Origin: Sphingomonadaceae bacterium
GTDB lineage: Bacteria > Pseudomonadota > Alphaproteobacteria > Sphingomonadales > Sphingomonadaceae
Assembly (NCBI GenBank): GCA_004282995.1
Contig: SHLU01000060.1
Coordinates: 1-10,762, forward strand
Direction of reading: 5' to 3'
DNA length: 10,762 bases
The position numbers were made by a program, and so were the translations under genes. This document shows, one piece after another, positions 1 through 6,643 of this stretch. A model generated the notes under the pieces. The model saw only the letters and a list, made by a program, of their open reading frames with translations. It did no database searches and was not told the DNA's origin. Numbering within the stretch: position 1 is the first letter of the stretch; each line of letters begins with the position of its first letter.

Positions 1-779
1 GCGACCGATTGTGGCTGATCGGCGGGCCGAACATGGGGGGCAAGTCGACCTTCCTGCGGCAGAACGCACTGATCGTGCTGATGGCACAGGCTGGCGGCTT
101 CGTGCCCGCAAACAGTGCGCAGATCGGCCTGGTCGACCGATTGTTCAGCCGCGTCGGCGCGTCCGACAATCTGGCGCGCGGCCGCTCAACCTTCATGGTC
201 GAAATGGTCGAAACGGCGGCGATCCTGTCGCAAGCGACGGAGCGCAGCTTCGTCATCCTCGACGAGGTCGGGCGCGGCACCTCGACCTATGACGGGTTGG
301 CGCTCGCCTGGGCCGTGGTCGAAGCGGTCCATGAAACGCTGCGCTGCCGCTGCCTTTTCGCTACGCACTACCACGAACTGTCACGGCTGGCGGAAACCTG
401 TGAATCGCTCTCGCTGCACCATGTCCGGGCGCGCGAGTACAGGGGAGAGTTGGTCCTGCTTCACGAACTGGCAGAGGGAGCGGCTCAGAGCAGCTACGGC
501 CTTGCCGTTGCCAAGCTGGCAGGGGTTCCGCCGCCGGTGCTCAAACGGGCCAGATCAGTGCTCGACAAACTGGAGAAAGGACGTGCGGAGACTGGCGGGC
601 TTGCCGCTGGGTTGGGCGAACTGCCGCTGTTCGCTGCGGCGCTGGAAGAGTCTTCGCCTGCAGGTAATGACAAATTGCGCGAAACTATCGCAGCGCTTGA
701 TATCGATTCGCTCAGTCCGCGAGCGGCACTCGAAACGCTCTATCGGTTGAAGATCGAGGCGGACAACACGCAAGATTAA
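1..779 (+). CDS. mutS: DNA mismatch repair protein MutS, C-terminal part (5' end outside window)
   Basis: MutS recognises mispaired bases and uses ATP to recruit MutL. Only the ATPase domain and C-terminal tail are visible; the frame is already open at base 3, so the gene starts left of the window. Counting from the Leu codon at 9: Walker A GPNMGGKST (residues 6-14), the MutS signature region GRSTFMVEM (58-66), Walker B with the catalytic Glu in VILDEVGRGTSTYDG (82-96), and the switch His in ATHYHEL (118-124). A dimerisation helix-turn-helix around SSYGLAVAKLAGVP (161-174) follows. The tail DSLSPRAALETLYRLK (233-248) matches the C-terminal tetramerisation helices of the E. coli protein, including the Asp and Arg that make the contact. 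The gene ends in TAA and nothing looks damaged. Identification is secure. Confidence 0.98.
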   Translation, partial: DRLWLIGGPNMGGKSTFLRQNALIVLMAQAGGFVPANSAQIGLVDRLFSRVGASDNLARGRSTFMVEMVETAAILSQATERSFVILDEVGRGTSTYDGLALAWAVVEAVHETLRCRCLFATHYHELSRLAETCESLSLHHVRAREYRGELVLLHELAEGAAQSSYGLAVAKLAGVPPPVLKRARSVLDKLEKGRAETGGLAAGLGELPLFAAALEESSPAGNDKLRETIAALDIDSLSPRAALETLYRLKIEADNTQD

Positions 780-816
780 CCTATCGCTGCCAAGCTGCTT
801 CTTCATGAAGGGCTAC

Positions 817-1152
817 ATGTTCCAGAATCGCTGGGGAGCGCTGTTGTTCGTCGGTCTGACGCTGATCGGGGCTGCCAGCCTCGTCGGCACCGAGGATAAC
901 GAAGGGACGCTTGCCGAGGCTGCGGCGCAGCTGGAGCAGCAAGGCGCAGATTATCGGGAGCACGCTGAAGGATTCTCTCAGGCTGATCCAGCCGGAGACG
1001 CATCCACCGATGTAGCCCAGCACGGCCTCGCGGATACCGAAGTCGTTGAATTTACCTCGGAAGACGAACTGGTAGTCGATCCTAGCGGTATCGACCCGAC
1101 GCCGATCATCGACAATCCGGCACATGGCGAAGTCATCCTGATCCAGGATTGA
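817..1152 (+). CDS. small acidic membrane-anchored protein, unknown function
   Basis: No family recognised. The 111-residue product has a short N-terminal arm (FQNR), one hydrophobic segment at about residues 7-24, and then a strongly acidic, Glu/Asp-rich soluble part with hardly any basic residues. The C-terminus is NPAHGEVILIQD. The layout suggests a signal anchor with an exported, mostly disordered domain, or a signal peptide without an obvious cleavage motif. An ATG at 805 would add four residues, but nothing resembling a ribosome site precedes it. The ATG at 817 has AAGGG four bases upstream (808-812), so I chose 817; the short spacing leaves some doubt. It lies 37 bases after mutS on the same strand and may be read through from it, though a functional link to repair is not implied. 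Confidence 0.75.
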   Translation: MFQNRWGALLFVGLTLIGAASLVGTEDNEGTLAEAAAQLEQQGADYREHAEGFSQADPAGDASTDVAQHGLADTEVVEFTSEDELVVDPSGIDPTPIIDNPAHGEVILIQD

Positions 1153-1208
1153 TCGGACCTTTGGCGGTTGTGCTGCGTTAAATTCTCAACGCAACAGGAC
1201 AATTCGCC

Positions 1209-1670
1209 ATGCCGGAAACCGATGGGAATCGTAAGAAACGCCGCTCAAATGGTGGCTACGACAAGGGCGAAGGCCATGTCGACGAGGACAAGAACACCGA
1301 GCTCGCCATCGACCGTACCGACATGGCCGAAGATAGGACCATCATGGCTGTGGAGCGGACGTTCGCGGGCTGGATCCGCACTTCGTTCGCGGCGATGGCC
1401 ATCGGCCTTGGCCTACGCGCCCTCTTTGGCGAGCTTGAGCCGCCGTGGCTCGCCAAGGCGATTGCCACCATGTTCATGATGTTGGCGATCTGGATCGCGC
1501 TCAATGCATCCAGCCGCGCCTGCGCCTCACTCGGCAAAATGCGCGAACATGTGGTTTACAGCCCTCAACAGCAGCAAATGCGCTGGATTGGGTATGCCGT
1601 CGCTGCGGGGGCCGGTCTACTCATTGCAGGCCTCTGGATCCTCAACGACGGCAATATCGCGAAGGTCTAG
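1209..1670 (+). CDS. DUF202 (YidH-like) inner-membrane protein
   Basis: The 153-residue product belongs by pattern to the DUF202/YidH family of small inner-membrane proteins, whose biochemical role is not established. A charged, hydrophilic N-terminal arm of about 45 residues precedes the family core MAVERTFAGWIRTSFAAMA (46-64), with its typical ERT-x3-W-x-RT pattern. Three hydrophobic helices lie at about 54-74, 84-101 and 127-146. Between helices 2 and 3 is a short polar loop containing four consecutive Gln (120-123). AGGAC (1195-1199) sits nine bases before the ATG. The N-terminal arm is rich in Lys, Arg, Asp and Glu and is probably cytoplasmic. The stop codon overlaps the stop of the convergent gene on the other strand by four bases, so no terminator separates them. 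Confidence 0.88.
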   Translation: MPETDGNRKKRRSNGGYDKGEGHVDEDKNTELAIDRTDMAEDRTIMAVERTFAGWIRTSFAAMAIGLGLRALFGELEPPWLAKAIATMFMMLAIWIALNASSRACASLGKMREHVVYSPQQQQMRWIGYAVAAGAGLLIAGLWILNDGNIAKV

Positions 1671-2005
1671 GTTCCATCCCCGCGCAGGCCGTCGAGCTTC
1701 GACTGCTTGCCGTATTTGTCGACATTGTCGTCATGGTTGGGCTCGCCAGCATAGGCCGACATGTCGACCGTATTGCCGTTGTCCATCTGCTTCATGTGAT
1801 CGACGAGATCCTGCGCATCGGGCGCGTTCAGTGAGCTTTCGACATGCTCACTATTGGTCCCCAGGATGGTAGTAGCGCGGTCTTTCGCTTGCTCGGTCAC
1901 GGTCTGCGCCTGGGAATAGCTATCGACCTGCTCGGCGTTCTCGTTTTCGGGCGCAAGTGCGTCGGTCTGGCGACGTTCGCCATCAAAGTTCTTTGCATGG
2001 GCCAT
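1667..2005 (-). CDS. hydrophilic 112-residue protein, unknown function
   Basis: No family recognised. The product is very polar, rich in Asp, Asn, Gln, Glu and Ala. It has no Cys and no Trp, no membrane segment and no signal peptide, so it is probably cytoplasmic and largely disordered or a simple helical bundle. A denser motif near the C-terminus, SAYAGEPNHDDNVDKYG (about 82-98), looks like the part most likely to be conserved. The start is well supported: AAAGGAG lies just upstream (AAAGGAGATTACCG before ATG). It starts 54 bases after the stop of the 3-hydroxybutyryl-CoA dehydrogenase gene on the same strand, and its strong ribosome site suggests it can be translated well on its own. Real-gene status rests on the ribosome site, the coding-like composition and the tight packing. 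Confidence 0.8.
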   Translation of the reverse strand: MAHAKNFDGERRQTDALAPENENAEQVDSYSQAQTVTEQAKDRATTILGTNSEHVESSLNAPDAQDLVDHMKQMDNGNTVDMSAYAGEPNHDDNVDKYGKQSKLDGLRGDGT

Positions 2006-2059
2006 CGGTAATCTCCTTTAACAAGAGAAACGGATGGCGCGGCGTACCGGTTCCGAGCG

Positions 2060-2929
2060 TTAGCGTGTGGGTACGGGCGCTTCGCCCGAATAATCGTAAA
2101 AGCCCTTGCCGCTTTTGCGTCCGAGCCAGCCGGCCTCGACATATTTGAGCAGGAGGGGCGCGGGACGGTACTTGCTGTCGCCGGTGGTGTTGTAGAGCAC
2201 CATGATGATGTCGAGACAGGTGTCCAGACCAACGAAATCGGCCAGTTCGAGCGGGCCCATCGGGTGGTTGAGACCGAGCCTGCAGCCCTTGTCGATATCC
2301 TCGATGCTCGCGGTCGACTGGCCGAGAACAAATACCGCCTCGTTGATCATCGGCAGCAGGATGCGGTTGACGACGAAGCCCGGCTCGTCCTGCGACAACA
2401 CCACCTGCTTGCCGAGCGCCTCGGCGAAGGCGATGGTACGCTCTTCTACCTGCTTGGCAGTGGCCAAGCCAGGAATGACCTCGATCAAGCCCATCACGGG
2501 CACCGGGTTGAAGAAATGCAGCCCGATGAACCGGGCCGGATCGCCAGTGTAGTTAGCCATCCGCGTGATCGGGATGGAGCTGGTGTTTGATGCCATTATG
2601 GCATCGTCATTCAGCACTTCGCTGGCCTTCTCGAAGATCGCCTTCTTGATCTCTTCCTTCTCGGTCGCGGCTTCGATGATCATGTCGGCATCGCGCATCG
2701 GGCCATAATCGGCCACCGGAGTAATCCGGGCCAGTGCCTTCTCTGCGTCTTCGATTTCGATCTTGCCGCGGCCGACAAGTTTGCCCAGTGCCTTCTCGAT
2801 CCCGGCTTTCGACGCCTCGGCAACTTCGAGCGAGATATCCGCCAGCATCACATTGATGCCGTGGGATGCTATCGTCTGGGAAATGCCCGAACCCATCTGG
2901 CCCGCGCCGATGACACCGATCGTCTTCAT
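2060..2929 (-). CDS. hbd: 3-hydroxybutyryl-CoA dehydrogenase
   Basis: A soluble NAD(P)-dependent enzyme interconverting 3-hydroxybutyryl-CoA and acetoacetyl-CoA, used in short-chain fatty acid, butanoate or polyhydroxybutyrate-linked metabolism. The 289 residues are the full usual length of the single-function family. The Rossmann dinucleotide motif GAGQMG is at residues 8-13. IIEAATEK (84-91) and ASNTSS (113-118) are the familiar strand and Ser-bearing loop. LHFFNPVPVMGLIEVI (137-152) carries the catalytic His138 and Glu150. DEPGFVVNRIL (181-191) leads into the C-terminal helical domain with NHPMGPLELADFVGLD (221-236). No strong ribosome site is visible before the ATG. It follows the cobalamin adenosyltransferase gene by 79 bases. 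The symbol could equally be paaH, mmgB or hbdA by local convention; the reaction class is secure, the physiological pathway is not. Confidence 0.95.
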   Translation of the reverse strand: MKTIGVIGAGQMGSGISQTIASHGINVMLADISLEVAEASKAGIEKALGKLVGRGKIEIEDAEKALARITPVADYGPMRDADMIIEAATEKEEIKKAIFEKASEVLNDDAIMASNTSSIPITRMANYTGDPARFIGLHFFNPVPVMGLIEVIPGLATAKQVEERTIAFAEALGKQVVLSQDEPGFVVNRILLPMINEAVFVLGQSTASIEDIDKGCRLGLNHPMGPLELADFVGLDTCLDIIMVLYNTTGDSKYRPAPLLLKYVEAGWLGRKSGKGFYDYSGEAPVPTR

Positions 2930-3008
2930 CTGGATGTGCTTTCTGTTCGCAATTGCAGCAAAGCGCGCCTGTTAGCGGGGCTGGCAGCCACTGGCTAGCG
3001 GCAGGATG

Positions 3009-3593
3009 TCATCGATTGGCGCCAGGCACCCATTTTACGTCCCGCGCCCCATCATCATTTGCCACCCGGGCCAAGACAAAAAGCAAGTCCGACAGGCGGT
3101 TGATATAGGCCAGTGCTGCTGGATTGACCGCCTCCGCAATAGCCAGCGCCGCCATGGCGCGCTCTGCGGCGCGGGTCGATGCGCGCGCCACGTGAATCCG
3201 CGCCGCCGCCTCGCTGCCGCCCGGAAGAACGAAGCTGGTCAACGGCTCGAGCCGATCGTTGAGCGTATCGATCTGCTCCTCGAGCCACCGGGTCTGCGCA
3301 TCGACCATGCGCAGCACCATTTCAGAAGGCTCGAAATTCTCGCCGCCGATCTTGCCGAGCGGCGTGGCTATGTCTGCGCCGAGATCGAACAGATCGTTCT
3401 GGATGCGGAATAGCAGGTCGGCATGATCGCTACCCGCCAATGATACGGCGGCAAGGCCGAGCGCGCTATTGGCTTCATCGATCACGCCTATGGCAGTCAT
3501 CCGCGCATCGTGCTTGGGCCGCCGGGAACCGTCGACTAGCCCGGTGGTGCCGTCATCGCCGGTGCGGGTGTATATCTTGTTGAGCTTGACCAT
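3009..3593 (-). CDS. cob(I)yrinic acid a,c-diamide / cob(I)alamin adenosyltransferase, PduO type
   Basis: This enzyme transfers the adenosyl group of ATP to Co(I) corrinoid, making adenosylcobalamin. Its 194 residues are typical for the PduO-type trimeric helical-bundle family. The N-terminal ATP-binding signature YTRTGDDGTTGLVDG is at 8-22. The family block FVLPGG is at 121-126, then the helix VARASTRAAERAM (135-147) with the Arg/Glu residues that contact ATP, and YINRLSDLLFVLAR (163-176) near the end. All expected blocks are present. It lies 21 bases after the HIG1-like gene on the same strand. Its immediate client, for example methylmalonyl-CoA mutase, is not in the window, so proximity to the acyl-CoA dehydrogenase gene is only suggestive. 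The ribosome site before the ATG is weak. The symbol is left blank because pduO and cobO are used inconsistently. Confidence 0.95.
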   Translation of the reverse strand: MVKLNKIYTRTGDDGTTGLVDGSRRPKHDARMTAIGVIDEANSALGLAAVSLAGSDHADLLFRIQNDLFDLGADIATPLGKIGGENFEPSEMVLRMVDAQTRWLEEQIDTLNDRLEPLTSFVLPGGSEAAARIHVARASTRAAERAMAALAIAEAVNPAALAYINRLSDLLFVLARVANDDGARDVKWVPGANR

Positions 3594-3614
3594 CGGCCAA
3601 GGCTGCTAGCGCGG

Positions 3615-3845
3615 TTACTGCGAAATCGCCAGCAGGATGGCAACCACGGCAATCGCCAGCGCCTGATACTTGATGCGGTTGAACATCATCTTGTTCTGCA
3701 GCAACTGCATCTCGGTCGAATTGTGACCCTCGCCGGTCTCCAGATCGATCTTGGTGCTGCGCAGGAAGGCGATGATGCCGCGAACCAGCGAATAGAGAAC
3801 CAGCCCCATGAGGACGGCGAGCGCGATGATGAGTATCCAGGTCAT
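3615..3845 (-). CDS. HIG1-domain-like twin-transmembrane protein
   Basis: A 76-residue inner-membrane protein with two hydrophobic helices, about 3-27 and 61-75, joined by a polar loop containing KIDLETGEGHNSTEMQ. The start of helix 2 reads FNRIKYQALAI, and its Arg57-x3-Gln61 matches the end of the HIG1 family motif; the earlier positions of the usual motif (Gln/Ile and His/Arg) are not conserved. In mitochondria HIG1 proteins bind respiratory complexes III and IV; the bacterial role is less clear, so a respiratory link is inference from family only. The loop between the helices is longer than in the most compact bacterial members I recall. It begins 9 bases after the gluQRS stop and is followed 21 bases later by the adenosyltransferase gene, so co-transcription is likely. 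Confidence 0.82.
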   Translation of the reverse strand: MTWILIIALAVLMGLVLYSLVRGIIAFLRSTKIDLETGEGHNSTEMQLLQNKMMFNRIKYQALAIAVVAILLAISQ

Positions 3846-3854
3846 GGCTATTAT

Positions 3855-4685
3855 CTAGGTACTCCGAAACGATATTCCACACGGCCATTGGTCCATGCGC
3901 AGGCGATCCGCCCATTCGCGGCCATTTTCGGCGCTTGCGCGGTGATCGGCAAGCGCTTTCGAACCGCGCCGCTTGGCGAGCTTCTTCCCGTCATCATCGA
4001 GCAACAGGCCGTGATGGTGCCATTGCGGCACCGGCAGGCCGAGCAACGCCTGCAACAGCCGGTGGACATGGGTGGCGGCGAACAGATCCTGCCCTCGGGT
4101 GACCAGCGTCACACCATCGGCGGCATCATCCAGCGTGGCGGCAAGGTGATAGCTGGCGGGCAGGTCCTTGCGCACCAGCACCACATCGCCGAGCTGGTGG
4201 GGATCGGCCTGCTGCTCGCCAGCCAGCGCATCGTGCCAGCTGAGGTCGCCCACATCCGCCAGCGCCCGCTCGACATCGAGCCGCAGGGCTGCCGGTTTTG
4301 TCGGATCGATCTGCTGACCCTTGCAGGTACCGGGATATACTAGACCCTCCGGCCCCATCTTTGGCCCAAGCGCCTCGATCTGCTTGCGGGTGCAGGTGCA
4401 GGGGTACAGCAACCCGCGCCCCAGAAGCTCGTCCGCCGCCTTGCGATATAGCTCCAACCGAGTCGATTGCGGCAACACTTCGTCCCATTCGAGCCCCAGC
4501 CATTCGAGATCGCGGCGGAATTCGTCGGCCAGTCTAGGACGGCTGCGCGGACCGTCGATATCCTCGATGCGGAGCAGGAACCGCCCTCCCGCCGCCTGCG
4601 CGAAGTCATGCGCGACAATGGCCGAATAGGCATGGCCCCAGTGCAGCGGGCCATTGGGACTAGGGGCGAAACGGGTGACGATCAT
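3855..4685 (-). CDS. gluQ: glutamyl-Q tRNA(Asp) synthetase
   Basis: A truncated glutamyl-tRNA synthetase paralogue that activates Glu and attaches it to queuosine at position 34 of tRNA-Asp. From the chosen start the protein has 276 residues and no anticodon-binding domain, as expected for GluQRS. RFAPSPNGPLHWGHAYSA (5-22) contains the HIGH-type motif as HWGH. The zinc site is complete: Cys96 and Cys98 in YPCTCTR, then Tyr117 and Cys121 in YPGTC. The second class I motif appears as KKLAKRRGS (234-242) in place of KMSKS. A TTG at 4706 in the same frame would add seven residues, but the conserved family core begins at the ATG at 4685. This is the first gene of a minus-strand cluster facing away from the HNH gene, and its function depends on queuosine being made elsewhere in the genome. 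Confidence 0.95.
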   Translation of the reverse strand: MIVTRFAPSPNGPLHWGHAYSAIVAHDFAQAAGGRFLLRIEDIDGPRSRPRLADEFRRDLEWLGLEWDEVLPQSTRLELYRKAADELLGRGLLYPCTCTRKQIEALGPKMGPEGLVYPGTCKGQQIDPTKPAALRLDVERALADVGDLSWHDALAGEQQADPHQLGDVVLVRKDLPASYHLAATLDDAADGVTLVTRGQDLFAATHVHRLLQALLGLPVPQWHHHGLLLDDDGKKLAKRRGSKALADHRASAENGREWADRLRMDQWPCGISFRST

Positions 4686-4808
4686 GGTTGACTCGTTTGC
4701 GTCCAAATCAGCGCGACTCGCAAAATCTGGCTGTGGATAGCATCTTTGTTTCGGGGTTGACGCTTTTCGCGGTAAATGATTCCTGTAAGTTCAATCGGGG
4801 AGGACGAA
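4686..4808. promoter_or_regulatory. divergent intergenic region between gluQ and the HNH gene
   Basis: The 123 bases separate two genes pointing away from each other, so both promoters are expected here. On the plus strand TTGACG (4757-4762) matches a sigma-70-type -35 box. At the normal 16-18 base distance there is no good -10 box; TGTAAG (4784-4789) is closer to consensus but lies 21 bases away. No convincing minus-strand promoter was found by eye. Location is solid, exact elements are not. Confidence 0.35.
4799..4804 (+). promoter_or_regulatory. strong ribosome binding site deciding a TTG start
   Basis: GGAGGA is followed by four bases (CGAA) and then TTG at 4809. This is the best Shine-Dalgarno match in the window. 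It lies inside the longer reading frame that would begin at ATG 4776, which has no such site, so it argues for translation from TTG. Confidence 0.75.
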
Positions 4809-5417
4809 TTGTTCAAGGCCGAGTTGATCGAACGCGCAGCGAATTTCCGCAGCGCCGGGGAAGACCCGACCCGAAGCCTCGAGTCGTGCCCCTCGCTGGT
4901 GCTCAATGCAGACTATACGCCGCTATCCTATTACCCGCTGAGCCTGTGGCCGTGGCAGACCGCGATCAAGGCGGTGTTCCTCGACCGGGTCGACATCATC
5001 GAAAGCTATGACCGCGAGGTCCATTCGCCCAGCCTCGACATGAAGATTCCCAGCGTCATCGCGCTGCGCGAATATGTCCGCCCGAGCGAGTTTCCGGCTT
5101 TCACCCGCTTCAACCTGTTCCTGCGCGACCGGTTCTCGTGTCAGTATTGCGGCAGCGGCCAGCACCTGACCTTCGACCATGTCATTCCCCGCCGCCAGGG
5201 CGGCCGGACGACGTGGGAGAACATCGCCACCGCCTGCGCACCCTGCAACATGAAGAAGGGTGGCCGCACACCGAAGGAGGCAAATATGCACCTCCACTAC
5301 GAGCCGATCCGCCCGACCCACTGGCAATTGCAGCAATATGGCAAGAGCTTTCCGCCCAATTACCTTCACGAAACGTGGCGGGATTGGCTTTATTGGGACA
5401 TCGAGCTGGAGGCCTAG
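4809..5417 (+). CDS. HNH endonuclease family protein
   Basis: A probable metal-dependent nuclease of the HNH/McrA-like superfamily; substrate unknown. From the TTG start the protein has 202 residues, beginning MFKAELIERA. Residues 27-70 (CPSLVLNADYTPLSYYPLSL onward) form a family-specific N-terminal block. The nuclease core carries two zinc knuckles: CQYC (111-114) and CAPC (143-146). Between them is the catalytic DH pair (Asp123-His124 in LTFDHVIPRRQGG), and Asn138 and Asn147 occupy the central and final HNH positions. The Trp/Tyr-rich tail runs to residue 202. An in-frame ATG at 4776 exists but lacks a ribosome site. The gene stands alone between gluQ and kynU with no methylase, integrase or toxin-like neighbour. 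It looks like a conserved chromosomal gene rather than a restriction system, and its role is unknown. Confidence 0.9.
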   Translation: MFKAELIERAANFRSAGEDPTRSLESCPSLVLNADYTPLSYYPLSLWPWQTAIKAVFLDRVDIIESYDREVHSPSLDMKIPSVIALREYVRPSEFPAFTRFNLFLRDRFSCQYCGSGQHLTFDHVIPRRQGGRTTWENIATACAPCNMKKGGRTPKEANMHLHYEPIRPTHWQLQQYGKSFPPNYLHETWRDWLYWDIELEA

Positions 5418-6643
5418 GTTACCGCGGCCCGCTGCTTGAACTGAGGCGTATCCCAGGCGCCCGTCGCCAGAATATCCGCCAGTTCCTCCGCCGTACGCGC
5501 CATGTCCTCAAACCGGAGGTAAGCCGGCGCAAAGCCCAGCCGGAGGATTTCGGGGGCGCGGAAGTCGCCGATCACGCCGCGGGCGATCAGGGCCTGGCAC
5601 AAGGCGTAGGCATAGTCGTGGCGGAACGAAAGCTGGCTGCCGCGTTGCATCGGGTCTTCGGGGCTGACGAGCGGCAGGTCGACGTCTGCGTCGGCAAGGC
5701 ACTCGCGGAAGAATTCGCTGAGCGCCCTGGACTTGGCCCAGAGTCGCTCGACGCCGATTTCTGCGGTGAGGTCAACGCCCACCTCGAGCGCCGCCGTAGC
5801 GAGGATCGACGGCGTGCCGCACAGCAGCCGGTCGACGCCGGGCGCGGGCGCATAGTCGTCGGTGAAGTCGAATGGGGCGGCGTGGCCCATCCAGCCGGTT
5901 AGTGGCTGCTTGAGCGCATCATGGTGCCGCTCGGCAACGAAAGCATAGGCTGGTGCGCCGGGGCCGCCGTTGAGATATTTGTAGCCGCAGCCGACCGCGA
6001 AATCGGCCCCACAGCCATTGAGATCGACCGGCAGCGCGCCGCCGGTATGCGACAGGTCCCACAATATCAGCGCGCCCGTCTCGTGCGCCGCCTTGGTCAG
6101 CGCCGCCATGTCGAACATCGCGCCCGACTTGTAATGGACGTGGGTCAGCAGCAGCAGCGCGACATCCTCGTCCAGCGCATCGATAATCGCGTCGCGCTCC
6201 GCCAGTCGCTGGGTGGCGAGGCCCTGTCCCTCCAGCCCCTGGATCATGTAGAGATCGGTCGGGAAATTGCCCGGCTCGCTGAGGATCACCTTGCGACCGG
6301 GACGCATTTTTAGTGCTGCGCTGATCAGCTTGAACAGGTTCACCGAAACGCTGTCGGCGACGATCACTTCCTGCCGCTGCGCCCCGATCAGCGGGGCGAT
6401 CTTGCCGCCCACGCGCTGCGGCAGGGTGATCCAGTCGGCATCGTTCCAGCTGCGGATCAGCCCGTCACCCCATTCGCCGCGCATGACCTTTTCCAGCCGC
6501 GCGGGCGTCGCCATGGGCAGCGCGCCCAGCGAATTTCCGTTGAGGTAGATGACGCCTTCGGGCAGGTCGAAACGCTCGCGATAGGGCGCGAGTTCGTCCG
6601 CCGCGTCAAGTCCGCGCGCTTTGGCGATCATCGCATCAGCCAT
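5414..6643 (-). CDS. kynU: kynureninase
   Basis: A PLP enzyme that cleaves kynurenine to anthranilate and alanine, the last step of the pathway encoded here. From the ATG at 6643 it has 409 residues, normal for the family. Landmarks are YLNGNSLGALP (33-43), the acid/aromatic PLP region LSEPGNFPTDLYM (121-133), WDLSHTGGALPVDLN (195-209) with the Asp that pairs with the PLP ring nitrogen, and GCGYKYLNGGPGAP (218-231) with PLP lysine Lys222. The substrate-contacting C-terminal domain ends around LRLGFAPAYLRFEDM (367-381). A longer frame runs upstream to 6712, but that adds residues encoded over the end of kynB and lacks family similarity. The start overlaps the kynB stop by eight bases (ATGGCTGA), implying translational coupling. 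The TAG stop shares CTAG with the HNH gene stop. Confidence 0.97.
   Translation of the reverse strand: MADAMIAKARGLDAADELAPYRERFDLPEGVIYLNGNSLGALPMATPARLEKVMRGEWGDGLIRSWNDADWITLPQRVGGKIAPLIGAQRQEVIVADSVSVNLFKLISAALKMRPGRKVILSEPGNFPTDLYMIQGLEGQGLATQRLAERDAIIDALDEDVALLLLTHVHYKSGAMFDMAALTKAAHETGALILWDLSHTGGALPVDLNGCGADFAVGCGYKYLNGGPGAPAYAFVAERHHDALKQPLTGWMGHAAPFDFTDDYAPAPGVDRLLCGTPSILATAALEVGVDLTAEIGVERLWAKSRALSEFFRECLADADVDLPLVSPEDPMQRGSQLSFRHDYAYALCQALIARGVIGDFRAPEILRLGFAPAYLRFEDMARTAEELADILATGAWDTPQFKQRAAVT

Noticed and set aside
1174..1193. Inverted repeat TGCGTT...AACGCA before the DUF202 gene
   Set aside because: Six-base stem with an eight-base loop and no T-run; too short to call a terminator or operator from one occurrence.
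2930..3008. GC-rich overlapping hairpins (AGCC/GGCT) between the adenosyltransferase and hbd genes
   Set aside because: Stems are only four bases, with alternatives sharing the same arm, and no T-run follows; nothing separates it from random structure in GC-rich DNA.
3723..4343. A 206-codon plus-strand frame opposite gluQ and the HIG1-like gene
   Set aside because: Antisense shadow; the minus strand has complete GluQRS motifs and no domain is visible in this frame.
5138..5902. A 254-codon plus-strand frame crossing the HNH and kynU genes
   Set aside because: It starts inside the HNH core in another frame and runs antisense into kynU; no ribosome site and no family motifs.
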